A program made the position numbers and the translations under genes. Positions 28,409 to 36,143 of a stretch of DNA of 37,505 nt are shown here, one piece after another. The first letter of the stretch is position 1, and each line of letters opens with the position of its first letter. The notes below the pieces were generated by a model that had not been told where the DNA came from, did no database searches, and was given only the letters and a program-made list of their open reading frames with translations. Origin of the DNA: a virus; the IMG/VR virus record IMGVR_UViG_3300007504_000030, positions 1-37,505 of that record, one strand, 5' to 3'.

Positions 28409-28687
28409 TATAGTTCACTAAATCTATAAGGCGTGATGACTACTATTCTTCTTGTTATATGTCCTACGTTTCTATAATCAACCGATTAAGATCAATTATT
28501 TTCTTCGTCTAAAAATATACCCTATCAATGTGTCGCCACACGATCTTATAAGCCAGATATATTCAAGGTAATTAGAATATTGAAAGCTCGCACTCGTACA
28601 ATTATGGGAAGTTCTAAGTTCACTATTGCATAATTGCTCATCTAAGACTCTCGTCTAAACTACACCTTATAGATTTAATGAACTATA
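28409..28687 (-). ncRNA. multi-helix structured RNA upstream of the terminase genes
   Basis: In leftward RNA a 23-bp closing stem (28665-28687 with 28409-28431) has a single irregular position that is U-G on this strand and C-A on the other. Inside are an AGAC/GTCT stem with a GAGA (GNRA) loop (28645-28656), an 8-bp stem (28629-28636 with 28599-28606), a 6-bp stem (28575-28580 with 28559-28564), GTGT/ACAC (28530-28541) and a 10-bp stem with three wobbles (28490-28499 with 28474-28483). It has no reading frame of note and fills a 308-base gene-free gap. A packaging RNA, a pac element or a novel phage RNA are all possible. Confidence 0.6.
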
Positions 28688-29081
28688 CATCTTTTATCTT
28701 ATTAACAGCTTCTTCTTCACTAATAATATTTCCATACATAACACCACTTAAATCTTTAGAGATATGCTTTAACAAACGTCTACGAGCAGGTCTGTTGTAA
28801 TGTTCTAACGCATATCTATACTGATTACGATACGCTTCTAACTCTTGCTCTAATCTAAAGTCTATATCTACAAAATATTTACTCCACCATGCATCTGAAC
28901 CACCTATTTCTTTCTGCTGAACTACATGAGTCTCTTCGTGTGCTAGTAAGTCATCACTTACAGTTGGACCACCATCTGGATTATAAAGCTTACCCTCATA
29001 CGTGAATACTATTCCTGGCTTTAAAGTAAATACTTCTCTAATCTTATCTATGTTGGGTGGATAAGCATTTACTATTTTCAT
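28683..29081 (-). CDS. zincin-like metallopeptidase-fold protein
   Basis: The 132-aa protein has LLAHEETHVVQQKE near residues 45-58, an HExxH motif, and a downstream ELEAYRNQYRYA whose Glu could be the third zinc ligand. This is the gluzincin/DUF4157-like plan also found beside phage head genes. No signal peptide is visible, so it would act in the cytoplasm or in the virion, for example as a maturation protease; the fold could also be non-catalytic. Its stop codon lies inside the closing stem of the RNA element that follows. Confidence 0.7.
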   Translation of the reverse strand: MKIVNAYPPNIDKIREVFTLKPGIVFTYEGKLYNPDGGPTVSDDLLAHEETHVVQQKEIGGSDAWWSKYFVDIDFRLEQELEAYRNQYRYALEHYNRPARRRLLKHISKDLSGVMYGNIISEEEAVNKIKDV

Positions 29082-29085
29082 ACGA

Positions 29086-29541
29086 TTATAAAGTTTTAAT
29101 GTACTTTCTCAACATTCCCTCTAATTCTCTGAATGTAGCAATCTGGTCAACTATTCCTGTGACACCATCACGATATTGCTCATTCGGTGTTGTACCATTT
29201 ATCTCTACATCAAGGGCTTTTATCTGATTCAATAGTCTCTCTGCATCTTTCTCTGCTACTATCTTCTTATCAAGAATATTAGCTTTTTGAGCTTCATCTT
29301 TCTCATTCTTAGCACTCTGTTCTATGGTGTCTATTCTTGACTTCATGTAGTCATACTCTTTACGAACCTCTTCTCTTATCTGTTCTGTCTTATTCACTTT
29401 AAACTCTAAATCCCAACGCATTTTAGTTGTGCCTTTGAGCTTATTCTTATAATGACTTTTCTTGCTGTTTCCACTATTTAAAGCAAAAACACGATATACT
29501 TCAACGATTGTTATGACGATTAGTAATATTGTTATTAACAT
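29086..29541 (-). CDS. membrane-anchored coiled-coil protein
   Basis: Residues 2-20 of the 151-aa product are a hydrophobic anchor (LITILLIVITIVEVYRVFA). A basic linker follows and then a long coiled coil (about 55-110, including IREEVRKEYDYMKSRIDTIEQ split at its turn and DKKIVAEKDAERLL). It ends FRELEGMLRKYIKTL. No family is recognised. An anchored coiled coil next to a surface-glycan cluster could be an assembly, exclusion or chain-length factor, but this is inference from position. Confidence 0.68.
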   Translation of the reverse strand: MLITILLIVITIVEVYRVFALNSGNSKKSHYKNKLKGTTKMRWDLEFKVNKTEQIREEVRKEYDYMKSRIDTIEQSAKNEKDEAQKANILDKKIVAEKDAERLLNQIKALDVEINGTTPNEQYRDGVTGIVDQIATFRELEGMLRKYIKTL

Positions 29542-29544
29542 ATT

Positions 29545-30186
29545 TTAATATTTAGATTTTTGACCAAGAATGAAGTAACCATACGTCTTTTGAGGATTAC
29601 CTCCAGGCCACATCTTTTCGGTCATTTTAATAAATTGCAGGTTATAGAAACCATGCTTTTCTAATAATCGTTTGTAATTATGTGCATGATATCCTGACGT
29701 TATTCTTAGCTTCATTCTAGCATACCATGACTCACTGTGCAACTCACTTATCAACAAATGCTTACGAGTTACACGCTTCATCTCTGCTATCGCTTTATTA
29801 GGATTCTTCACATATATCAAGCACATATCAGATAGCACAACATCAGTTGAATTGTCTGACATCATAATATCCTCTGCTGAACCGACCTTTAAGAAAGCAC
29901 CTTGAAATGTCTCTTGTGCTACCTTAATCGCATCTTCACTCACATCAATACCACCCACCTGTTTTCCCTGATGATTCTTAACTATATTCAGTAAATTAGG
30001 ACCACTAGCACATCCAACTTCTAATAAAGACATCCAAGTAAATCTAGTGAGTAGTGTTGATATAAATGTTCTGTGTGGATGATTCCACGATTGCAGATAG
30101 TCTTTATTCCAATCAATCTTTCTATTGATCCAGTAATCTGTATGTTTTTTGGTACTTTTAAACCAATTAGTTACGTAAGAAATCAT
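29545..30186 (-). CDS. SAM-dependent methyltransferase (Methyltransf_11-like)
   Basis: ATG 30186 is chosen over GTG 30210, giving 213 aa. The SAM motif I is LLEVGCASGPNLL near residues 52-64, motif II GGIDVSEDAIKVAQ near 78-91, then VGSAEDIMMSDNSTDVVLSD and the KRVTRKHLLISE strand. It is the class I fold of small-molecule and sugar methyltransferases. At the tail of the glycan cluster it most likely methylates a sugar or a lipid carrier intermediate. The start overlaps the glycosyltransferase gene by 20 bases. Confidence 0.82.
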   Translation of the reverse strand: MISYVTNWFKSTKKHTDYWINRKIDWNKDYLQSWNHPHRTFISTLLTRFTWMSLLEVGCASGPNLLNIVKNHQGKQVGGIDVSEDAIKVAQETFQGAFLKVGSAEDIMMSDNSTDVVLSDMCLIYVKNPNKAIAEMKRVTRKHLLISELHSESWYARMKLRITSGYHAHNYKRLLEKHGFYNLQFIKMTEKMWPGGNPQKTYGYFILGQKSKY

Positions 30187-31084
30187 ATATTTTAGAATAA
30201 AAACGTTCACCTAATAAATAACGTAGCTTCTTCTGCCAACCATGAGGTAGCTTTCTCATCAACCACTTTCTCCAAGATGTCTTTAACACAAGCGGTGTTG
30301 TGCCTGCTACACCAAATCTGTCTAATAAAACATTATCTTGCACAGCTCCTGTGAATGGATGATTGAAGATTGTTGATATGTTCTCCCCATGAGTCCCTAC
30401 TATAAAACCTCTATCTTCTAGATAAAGTGTTTTTAGATAATCTTTTACATACTCATGTGATTTGTATGGACCTGTGTAGTCTAGATGCTTTAATGGATGA
30501 TGCATACCAAAAGTCTCTTTATCAAACTTAATCGTATAGAATGGTGGTGTTGTTGTAGGATTCCATTCAGCTAGTTTTTTATTAACATAATCCATTACAT
30601 ATCCATGTTTATATCCTATTGCTTGTAATTCAGATCTCTGTTCAAATAAAGCTTGCATCTGCTCTACCATGTCTTTTCTATAACAATCATCTGATGGTTG
30701 TATCGTCATAAGAATAGTTTCAGGGTCTTGCATGACATTAAGCAATTCCCCCATTGAGCCATGAATTGCATCAATCAAACGTTCTCTAGCTATCTCATCA
30801 GAGTATTTATCATCCCAAAAACAAACACCAGAATAAGTGAAGACAACTTTAAAACGTTGTTCTAAATATTTTTTAAACTCTTTAATATCTTCATCATCTT
30901 TATCTTCATATCTCCATGATATCCATAATATAAAGTTCTGATTCGTCTGAACTCTCAAAGATGGGACAACAAACTGCTTAAATATCTTAATTCTATTACG
31001 CAACCAACGTTTACCTCTATGTCCGTTATAGAGTCCTAAACCTGTAAAAGGTGTGTAAAGTAGATGAGCTATTTTATTTGACAT
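30167..31084 (-). CDS. glycosyltransferase, rhamnosyltransferase-like
   Basis: The 305-aa protein has the features of the putative rhamnosyl transferase family. RNRIKIFKQFVVPSLRVQTN comes near residues 29-48, then NFILWISWRYEDKDDED and the nucleotide-sugar site QPSDDCY near 128-134. A basic C-terminal part (WRKWLMRKLPHGWQKK) may contact the membrane. Role: transfer of a deoxy-sugar to the surface glycan or to a carrier. It overlaps the HNH gene by 11 bases and the methyltransferase by 20. Confidence 0.75.
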   Translation of the reverse strand: MSNKIAHLLYTPFTGLGLYNGHRGKRWLRNRIKIFKQFVVPSLRVQTNQNFILWISWRYEDKDDEDIKEFKKYLEQRFKVVFTYSGVCFWDDKYSDEIARERLIDAIHGSMGELLNVMQDPETILMTIQPSDDCYRKDMVEQMQALFEQRSELQAIGYKHGYVMDYVNKKLAEWNPTTTPPFYTIKFDKETFGMHHPLKHLDYTGPYKSHEYVKDYLKTLYLEDRGFIVGTHGENISTIFNHPFTGAVQDNVLLDRFGVAGTTPLVLKTSWRKWLMRKLPHGWQKKLRYLLGERFYSKIYDFLRN

Positions 31085-31532
31085 GTTTCCAGTTTTTTCT
31101 ATTAACTATTAAGTAAATATTTTGTGGCGTAGTTAAAAAACTTCTACCAATATCTGTTAAATTAAATCCTTTCTTGTATGTTTGTCTAATTTCTTTCACA
31201 TCTCTTTCTGTTAATTTAGCAAAATGACTTTTCTCTCCCCTTACTGTAACAAATTGTTCCCTTACTCTTCTGTCTTGTGTATTGTCTAACGCTGTACCAA
31301 GATAAAGATGTTTAGGGTTTACACATGACCTATTATCACATGTATGTAAAACATATTTACCTTTCTCTATCTTTCCATTATAAAATTCATAAGAAAATCT
31401 GTGTGCTTTACCACCCTTCATATTGTTGTGATAGAAAAATCCATATCCATCTTTATCTTTAGATGCTTTCCAATTCCAACAACCATCTTTTATCTTATTC
31501 ACTTTTTTTAGAAATCTTTCTTGGATAGTCAT
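31074..31532 (-). CDS. HNH endonuclease with C-terminal helix-turn-helix (homing-type)
   Basis: The 152-aa protein starts with a zinc-bound segment (CWNWKASKDKDGYG near 18-30) and a HNH_3 core, VLHTCDNRSCVNPKHLYLGT (residues 61-80), with His63, Cys65, Cys70 and His75. It closes with a helix-turn-helix-like tail (LTERDVKEIRQTY, FNLTDIGRSFLTT) that would read a target site. This is the plan of free-standing phage homing endonucleases. It lies between two glycosyltransferase genes and disrupts the biosynthetic order, so it is best seen as a mobile passenger. Confidence 0.88.
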   Translation of the reverse strand: MTIQERFLKKVNKIKDGCWNWKASKDKDGYGFFYHNNMKGGKAHRFSYEFYNGKIEKGKYVLHTCDNRSCVNPKHLYLGTALDNTQDRRVREQFVTVRGEKSHFAKLTERDVKEIRQTYKKGFNLTDIGRSFLTTPQNIYLIVNRKNWKHVK

Positions 31533-31533
31533 G

Positions 31534-32382
31534 TTATTTACTCAGCCAAGGGTATTTATTTATTACATCTAAATAATAATCTCTTTCTGGGTTTGGGTTT
31601 GTCTTACCGACCAATTGGTTAAGTTTAACTATTAGTTCGTCCTTAACTCTAAAGGAGTCTATCCCAGCGTAACCATAACCTCTCCATACGATAGGATACT
31701 GACCCCAGAGGACAGACTTTGCTGTAATTTCTGAGAAACCGTCCATGTGTTCATTGAGTCTGAGTCCACATTGCATGTGCTTAACTTGTTCGTTCATTTC
31801 TTCTTTAGGTATTCTGCCGTGGACGAAGACATTATTGTGTGCGGTTTCCCACTGATCTGAACCATATAAGTGAAAATCTACATCACACTTATCTGCTATC
31901 TCCTCTACAATACCCCAGCCATACTCTATTTCACGACCAGAATTAGCAGATAAATATACTTCAGGTCTTTCTCTGTGAACATATGATATCTCATAGTCAT
32001 CTATGTTTCCCATAAAAGATGGGCATACTTTCGCTTCTATTCCCATATCAAGAAGAGCATTAAACTCTACTTTATTCTCTACCCAGTTGTCACAATTTTC
32101 ATTTATCCATTGAGCAAGTGGCTCTGAATGTATTCTTATATCCCCACTATCTGTTAAATGGTACCCATTCTGAAAATGTGTAATATCAGAACCAGCCCAC
32201 AAAATAGCTTTCTGCCCTTTATGTCGCCAAAGAGTATAGAAATCAGGAAGTCCATAAAGACCGAAGAAAACAGTCGGGCTTCTGTCATTCATATACTCGT
32301 CTGTATTCCACACGTCTTGATGTTCACCCTCTAAAGCACCAAGCGATGGTGCTACTCTACATTGCCATTTTTGATTTTGCAT
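31534..32382 (-). CDS. glycosyltransferase, GT4-like fold
   Basis: In this 282-aa protein the C-terminal half carries MQCGLRLNEHMDGFSEITAKSV in two pieces around residues 200-220, the nucleotide-sugar binding site of GT-B enzymes (acidic pair, then Gly-x-Ser). FHLYGSDQW near 170 and GSDITHFQNGYH near 67 also fit the two Rossmann halves. The domain is compact, near the lower end of family length. It probably adds a sugar from the activated amino sugar made by the genes to its right. It overlaps the glutaminase gene by 26 bases. Confidence 0.75.
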   Translation of the reverse strand: MQNQKWQCRVAPSLGALEGEHQDVWNTDEYMNDRSPTVFFGLYGLPDFYTLWRHKGQKAILWAGSDITHFQNGYHLTDSGDIRIHSEPLAQWINENCDNWVENKVEFNALLDMGIEAKVCPSFMGNIDDYEISYVHRERPEVYLSANSGREIEYGWGIVEEIADKCDVDFHLYGSDQWETAHNNVFVHGRIPKEEMNEQVKHMQCGLRLNEHMDGFSEITAKSVLWGQYPIVWRGYGYAGIDSFRVKDELIVKLNQLVGKTNPNPERDYYLDVINKYPWLSK

Positions 32383-32848
32383 AATTTAAGAAATTAACTA
32401 ATAAAGGATGTGGCTTTTCTTTACTTGACTGATATTCTGGATGACTTTGTGTTATGAAAAAATTCTCTGGTGTATCTTGCTCTAGCTGAAGAACTACGGA
32501 TGAATCAACTTCATACCAATTCCAATAACTCTCTCCGTTTTTTAATCCTACGTTCAATTCAGGTAGCTTCTTAACAACAAACGTTCCCTCTCCAAACTCT
32601 TCACTTGTAGCATCTTTAATACTTAAAACATGTCTTGCAAACTCTATAGCTGTAAGTTGATATCCTGCACATATACCTAAAAACGGTCTTCCACTTTTTC
32701 TTGCTTCAGCTATTCTGTCTATCATAAATTCAGTATTAGACGGGGAGTGGGTTCCACAAATAATAAGACCATCATATCTTCGCCATTTTTTGTCTATCTC
32801 CGAAAGAGCTTTTTCAACAGACGTATTGAAGTTGTTAAGAATTTCCAT
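32357..32848 (-). CDS. class I glutamine amidotransferase, CTP-synthase-like
   Basis: In this 163-aa enzyme the nucleophile elbow GICAGYQLTAIEFARHVL (58-75) has Cys60, with the IEFAR-HVL continuation that is specific to the CTP synthase glutaminase rather than to HisH. The His136 and Glu138 pair is in TQSHPEYQS. It lacks a synthetase domain, so it must supply ammonia to a partner. The partner is almost certainly the sugar amidotransferase encoded directly upstream, whose 3' end it overlaps by 55 bases in another frame. In known clusters (wbpG, pseA) HisH fills this role, so the recruitment seen here is unusual. Confidence 0.85.
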   Translation of the reverse strand: MEILNNFNTSVEKALSEIDKKWRRYDGLIICGTHSPSNTEFMIDRIAEARKSGRPFLGICAGYQLTAIEFARHVLSIKDATSEEFGEGTFVVKKLPELNVGLKNGESYWNWYEVDSSVVLQLEQDTPENFFITQSHPEYQSSKEKPHPLLVNFLNYAKSKMAM

Positions 32849-33846
32849 AATTTTTCATCAGTTTTAAAATTTTTGTACGACCTTTTAGGATATCGCATAA
32901 CCCTTTTTTCTAAACCTATCTCTGGATATACAGGACACTTACCGAGTTCATCTAAAGCTTCATTTCTTGTCATCTGACCACTATTTATCAATGACGATAA
33001 ATGTGCCTTCCTTTTATCAATACTAAACTTTTCAAAGAGATAGTAATTTTGAAACCATTTTGTGAACACAGACTCTCCATGTTTTTCCCCATAATCTTGC
33101 CATCCGTATTTATCTTCTAATATTTTAATAGCTTTAGCTCTATTATACCCTACATAATCAAGCAAATATAATGTCTTTATTTTTTTAATCCATTTATAGT
33201 AATTCCATTTAAGAAGTGAACAGACTGGTAATCCTGTAAGCTTTTTACCTGTCATCTTTCTGTATACATCTTTTATGTGAACTAAATCTCTAGCATTATA
33301 TCCCCAAGATGCAGGCATTATACTTTCTGTTGCTACATTACCACCAGAGAGAATCCATTTAATATTATATTTACTCGCCATTTCTAAAGTAGTAGCCATT
33401 AAAATATGATCTGTCGGAATCTCTATGTTCCTCTGTCCTGCTTGCATAAAAGCACCTTGTAATTCAACAAACTTTTTTGTGTCTATAGTGTAACGATAAA
33501 ATGGTACCTTTAATCCTTCAACTAATCGCATTATATTTTCGTCAGCTTTCGGATCATTCCATCCATTATCTACAGAGAAACAAAGAGGTCTTAATCCAAA
33601 CTCAACAGCTTTATGAAGAGTATACGAAGAATCTACACCACCAGATAATCCAATAAGACAATCGTACTTCTTATTTATTTCATCTTTCTTAATATCTTCA
33701 ATTAAATAATCTGTAAATTGAGATTCCACATTTGCATCAATAATTTCATTCTTAGCTATGTGACAGAAATTACAAACACCATTCTCATCAAAAGTGATTT
33801 CTTCCGCACTCTTATCCATTACACATTTTACGCATTGTGTTTGCAT
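32794..33846 (-). CDS. N-acetyl sugar amidotransferase (WbpG/PseA-like)
   Basis: The 350-aa protein starts CVKCVMDKSA, with Cys5, Cys8, Cys25 and Cys28 making a zinc site. It continues with the PP-loop SGGVDSS (68-74), and has the ATP-dependent amidotransferase body with LSGGNVATESIMPASWGYNA. This family (TIGR03573-type) turns an N-acetyl group of an activated sugar into an acetamidino group using ammonia from a glutaminase. It occurs in pathways for amidinated uronic acids in Pseudomonas and in pseudaminic-acid derivatives in Campylobacter. The basic tail is the reading frame that hosts the start of the glutaminase gene. Confidence 0.88.
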   Translation of the reverse strand: MQTQCVKCVMDKSAEEITFDENGVCNFCHIAKNEIIDANVESQFTDYLIEDIKKDEINKKYDCLIGLSGGVDSSYTLHKAVEFGLRPLCFSVDNGWNDPKADENIMRLVEGLKVPFYRYTIDTKKFVELQGAFMQAGQRNIEIPTDHILMATTLEMASKYNIKWILSGGNVATESIMPASWGYNARDLVHIKDVYRKMTGKKLTGLPVCSLLKWNYYKWIKKIKTLYLLDYVGYNRAKAIKILEDKYGWQDYGEKHGESVFTKWFQNYYLFEKFSIDKRKAHLSSLINSGQMTRNEALDELGKCPVYPEIGLEKRVMRYPKRSYKNFKTDEKLWKFLTTSIRLLKKLFRR

Positions 33847-34613
33847 ATCGCATTTATCAATTTAAGACTTTTCTCCGATTCTTCTATTCCTATACCACGA
33901 CCAGCAAGAAATTCTCTGTACACTTCAGTGTGTAAATCTTCATATGAAAGATTATCCTGATTTGATAATACTATCTCCTTTCCATCGGCTACGAGCTTAC
34001 GACCTTGCTCATCTCGGCTATTCACTATTTCAATATGAAAATTAGCTACACTATCTCCAAAACGAACAATTGCTACAACTTTCTTATCTGTCTTATTCAC
34101 TTCCATAATCTCCCAAGAATCCCCGAGTAAAAATATACCCAAATCTATATAGTGAACTCCTAAATTATATAATACACCACCAGACATAACTTCATTTCCT
34201 TTCCAAGAATCCCAATATTCTTTATCTCTGAACATTTTTGCGGTCACTTGCAATTCTTTCGGCTTATTGATTTTCTGAAGTTCAGGATGATATCTTAATT
34301 GAAGCACAGTTTTGACTCCGTCCAATCCTTCAGTCCCATTTATACTCAACGGTTTTTCACACAGCACTTTCTTACCTTTTCGTAAAGCTTCTCTTGTTAT
34401 TATGGAATGCAGATAATTGGGAGTACAGATTGATACATGAGTTATTTCATCAAAAATAGGGTCATTAAACATCTCTACCCAGTCAGTAAAACTTGTGCCT
34501 TTATCCTTATCTATGTCGCATGTTAAAAATACTTCTCCACCTAATGATTCTATCGCTTGTCTATGACGAGGAAATATAAATCCTCTTCCTATTATTGCAA
34601 ATTTAGCTTTCAT
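33828..34613 (-). CDS. Gfo/Idh/MocA-family sugar dehydrogenase
   Basis: The 261-aa protein has an N-terminal Rossmann strand AIIGRGFIFPRH (6-17), SICTPNYLH near 61-69, the EKPL motif (86-89), and the C-terminal substrate site GGVLYNLGVHYIDLGIFLLG with His154 and Asp157. This is the plan of WlbA/WbpB-type enzymes that oxidise C3 of a UDP-amino-uronic acid before transamination. With a DegT aminotransferase and a hexapeptide acetyltransferase in the window, a 3-amino uronic acid route is plausible. It is shorter than typical WlbA (about 310 aa), so the substrate loop may be reduced. Confidence 0.82.
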   Translation of the reverse strand: MKAKFAIIGRGFIFPRHRQAIESLGGEVFLTCDIDKDKGTSFTDWVEMFNDPIFDEITHVSICTPNYLHSIITREALRKGKKVLCEKPLSINGTEGLDGVKTVLQLRYHPELQKINKPKELQVTAKMFRDKEYWDSWKGNEVMSGGVLYNLGVHYIDLGIFLLGDSWEIMEVNKTDKKVVAIVRFGDSVANFHIEIVNSRDEQGRKLVADGKEIVLSNQDNLSYEDLHTEVYREFLAGRGIGIEESEKSLKLINAICKHNA

Positions 34614-35316
34614 ATTCTTTATTTTTATCTTTAATAGTTTCTGTAATAAAACTGTCTAATAAATCACAATTATTTACGACACAGTGTCCTCCTATCTTTC
34701 CTTTTACTGGGTCAAGAACAGGTCTTACAAATTGAGGCATATTCAGTTTTCCATAACCAGTATTGTAAAACCAATTCCATTCTGTATACACTTCATGAAA
34801 TGGCACCTTTTCTTTTTTACATATCTTCGCCACTTCTTTCATAAATAAAATATTCCAACCATAATAAGAAGTGCAAAGTATTTTAGAAAGCTCTGATGTT
34901 TTAGAATCTGCTACTATTCTTGTATTTATATCTGCTTCTTGTAAGAATTTATTAGCAAGATAAACAGCATAAACATTGTCACCGCCAATATATTTAGTAA
35001 AAGTTCTAATACCGCCAGACAAATCAGGGTGTTTACCATGTATTGGACTATGTACCACCATATCACCACATTTAGCTGTCGTTCCAGCTTTCACTGTGCT
35101 ATGAATAATTGTTACTTTAGGGTTATATTGTTTAATATACGCTTTTGTATCTTTTACAAAATCCTTTGAGTATGGATAACAAATATTCAGCACTTCTACA
35201 TTCCCATAAGTAATAACGTCTTTCTTGTCTCTAATACAACTACCTTTATGTTTTAAACGAATAATATCATGTAAAGATTGACCTATTTCCCCTGCTCCTA
35301 TTATTAATGATTTCAT
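34603..35316 (-). CDS. UDP-sugar dehydrogenase-like protein, reduced form
   Basis: In this 237-aa protein, KSLIIGAGEIGQSL (2-15) is a Rossmann nucleotide site. STVKAGTT and HSPIHGKHPDLSGGI (about 93-115) resemble the NAD-binding half of UDP-glucose/GDP-mannose dehydrogenases, and KIGGHCVVNN near 210 recalls their GGHCIP block. Normal enzymes of that family have about 400 aa and a catalytic Cys in the middle domain; this one lacks that domain. It may be a shortened dehydrogenase or a decarboxylase-like relative acting on the same nucleotide sugars. It overlaps both neighbouring genes at ATGA junctions. Confidence 0.55.
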   Translation of the reverse strand: MKSLIIGAGEIGQSLHDIIRLKHKGSCIRDKKDVITYGNVEVLNICYPYSKDFVKDTKAYIKQYNPKVTIIHSTVKAGTTAKCGDMVVHSPIHGKHPDLSGGIRTFTKYIGGDNVYAVYLANKFLQEADINTRIVADSKTSELSKILCTSYYGWNILFMKEVAKICKKEKVPFHEVYTEWNWFYNTGYGKLNMPQFVRPVLDPVKGKIGGHCVVNNCDLLDSFITETIKDKNKEYES

Positions 35317-36143
35317 ATTATATAAAAATGTTTATTTTTAATAGCTATTTTCTCTTCATCTTTTGTCATCAGTTTTTCATCCAATGTCTCACCTGTTCTT
35401 ATTCCTATCTCTTTAATCGGATGATTACCGTACAACTCTTCTTTTAAATCTACTATGTATCTTAATTTTCCCATATCCATTATAAATGTTTGTCCATCTT
35501 TCCCTTGTTGTGAAGCTTCAATCACTAAACTACAAGCTTCAGGAATCGTCATCATAAAACGCTTCATTCTCTTATCTGTAATTGTAATCGGTTCATTGTT
35601 TTCCACCTGTCGTTTCCATATTCTCAATACACTACCTTGACTATTCATAACATTACCAAATCTCACTGACACAAATTTTCTTCCTGCTTTCTTTACTAAT
35701 CCTTCAGCACATAGTTTTGTAATACCCATATTACAATTTGCGTTCACTACTTTATCTGTTGAGATGAATACAAACTTTTCTAAACACTCCCATTTCTTAG
35801 CTTCTTCAATTAAATTAAGTGTACCAAGTATATTAGTCTCTACCGCCTCTCTAGGGTATTCTTCATTTGGTGTAACATGTTTTAAGGCCGCACAATGAAA
35901 TACTATTTGTGGTTTAAAATCACTAAAGACATCAAACACAGTATTCTTACATTTAATATCACCTGTTCTTGAATGTACCCAGTGACCCTTTTCTTTCATT
36001 TCTTCTCTTAAAAGAAAAGTATTATTCTCATTAATATCAATAATGAAGATCTTATTTTTTGAAGCGAGCTGTCTTACAAGTTCAGAACCTATACTTCCTG
36101 CACCACCTGTAATTAATATTCTTTTATTTTGTAAAGAATTCAT
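35313..36143 (-). CDS. nucleotide-sugar 4,6-dehydratase-like SDR (PseB/WbpM type)
   Basis: The 276-aa protein has the Rossmann GGAGSIGSEL (13-22) and FHCAALKHV near 82-90. Its active site STDKVV has Thr129, Asp130 and Lys131, and Met139 and Lys143 are in NMGITK. Met instead of Tyr at the catalytic position is the mark of the short CapD/WbpM/PseB branch, which converts UDP-GlcNAc to a 4-keto-6-deoxy sugar. RFGNVMNSQGSV and the MKRFMMTIPEA line are also diagnostic. It would feed the aminotransferase encoded just upstream, whose gene it overlaps by 20 bases. Confidence 0.88.
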   Translation of the reverse strand: MNSLQNKRILITGGAGSIGSELVRQLASKNKIFIIDINENNTFLLREEMKEKGHWVHSRTGDIKCKNTVFDVFSDFKPQIVFHCAALKHVTPNEEYPREAVETNILGTLNLIEEAKKWECLEKFVFISTDKVVNANCNMGITKLCAEGLVKKAGRKFVSVRFGNVMNSQGSVLRIWKRQVENNEPITITDKRMKRFMMTIPEACSLVIEASQQGKDGQTFIMDMGKLRYIVDLKEELYGNHPIKEIGIRTGETLDEKLMTKDEEKIAIKNKHFYII

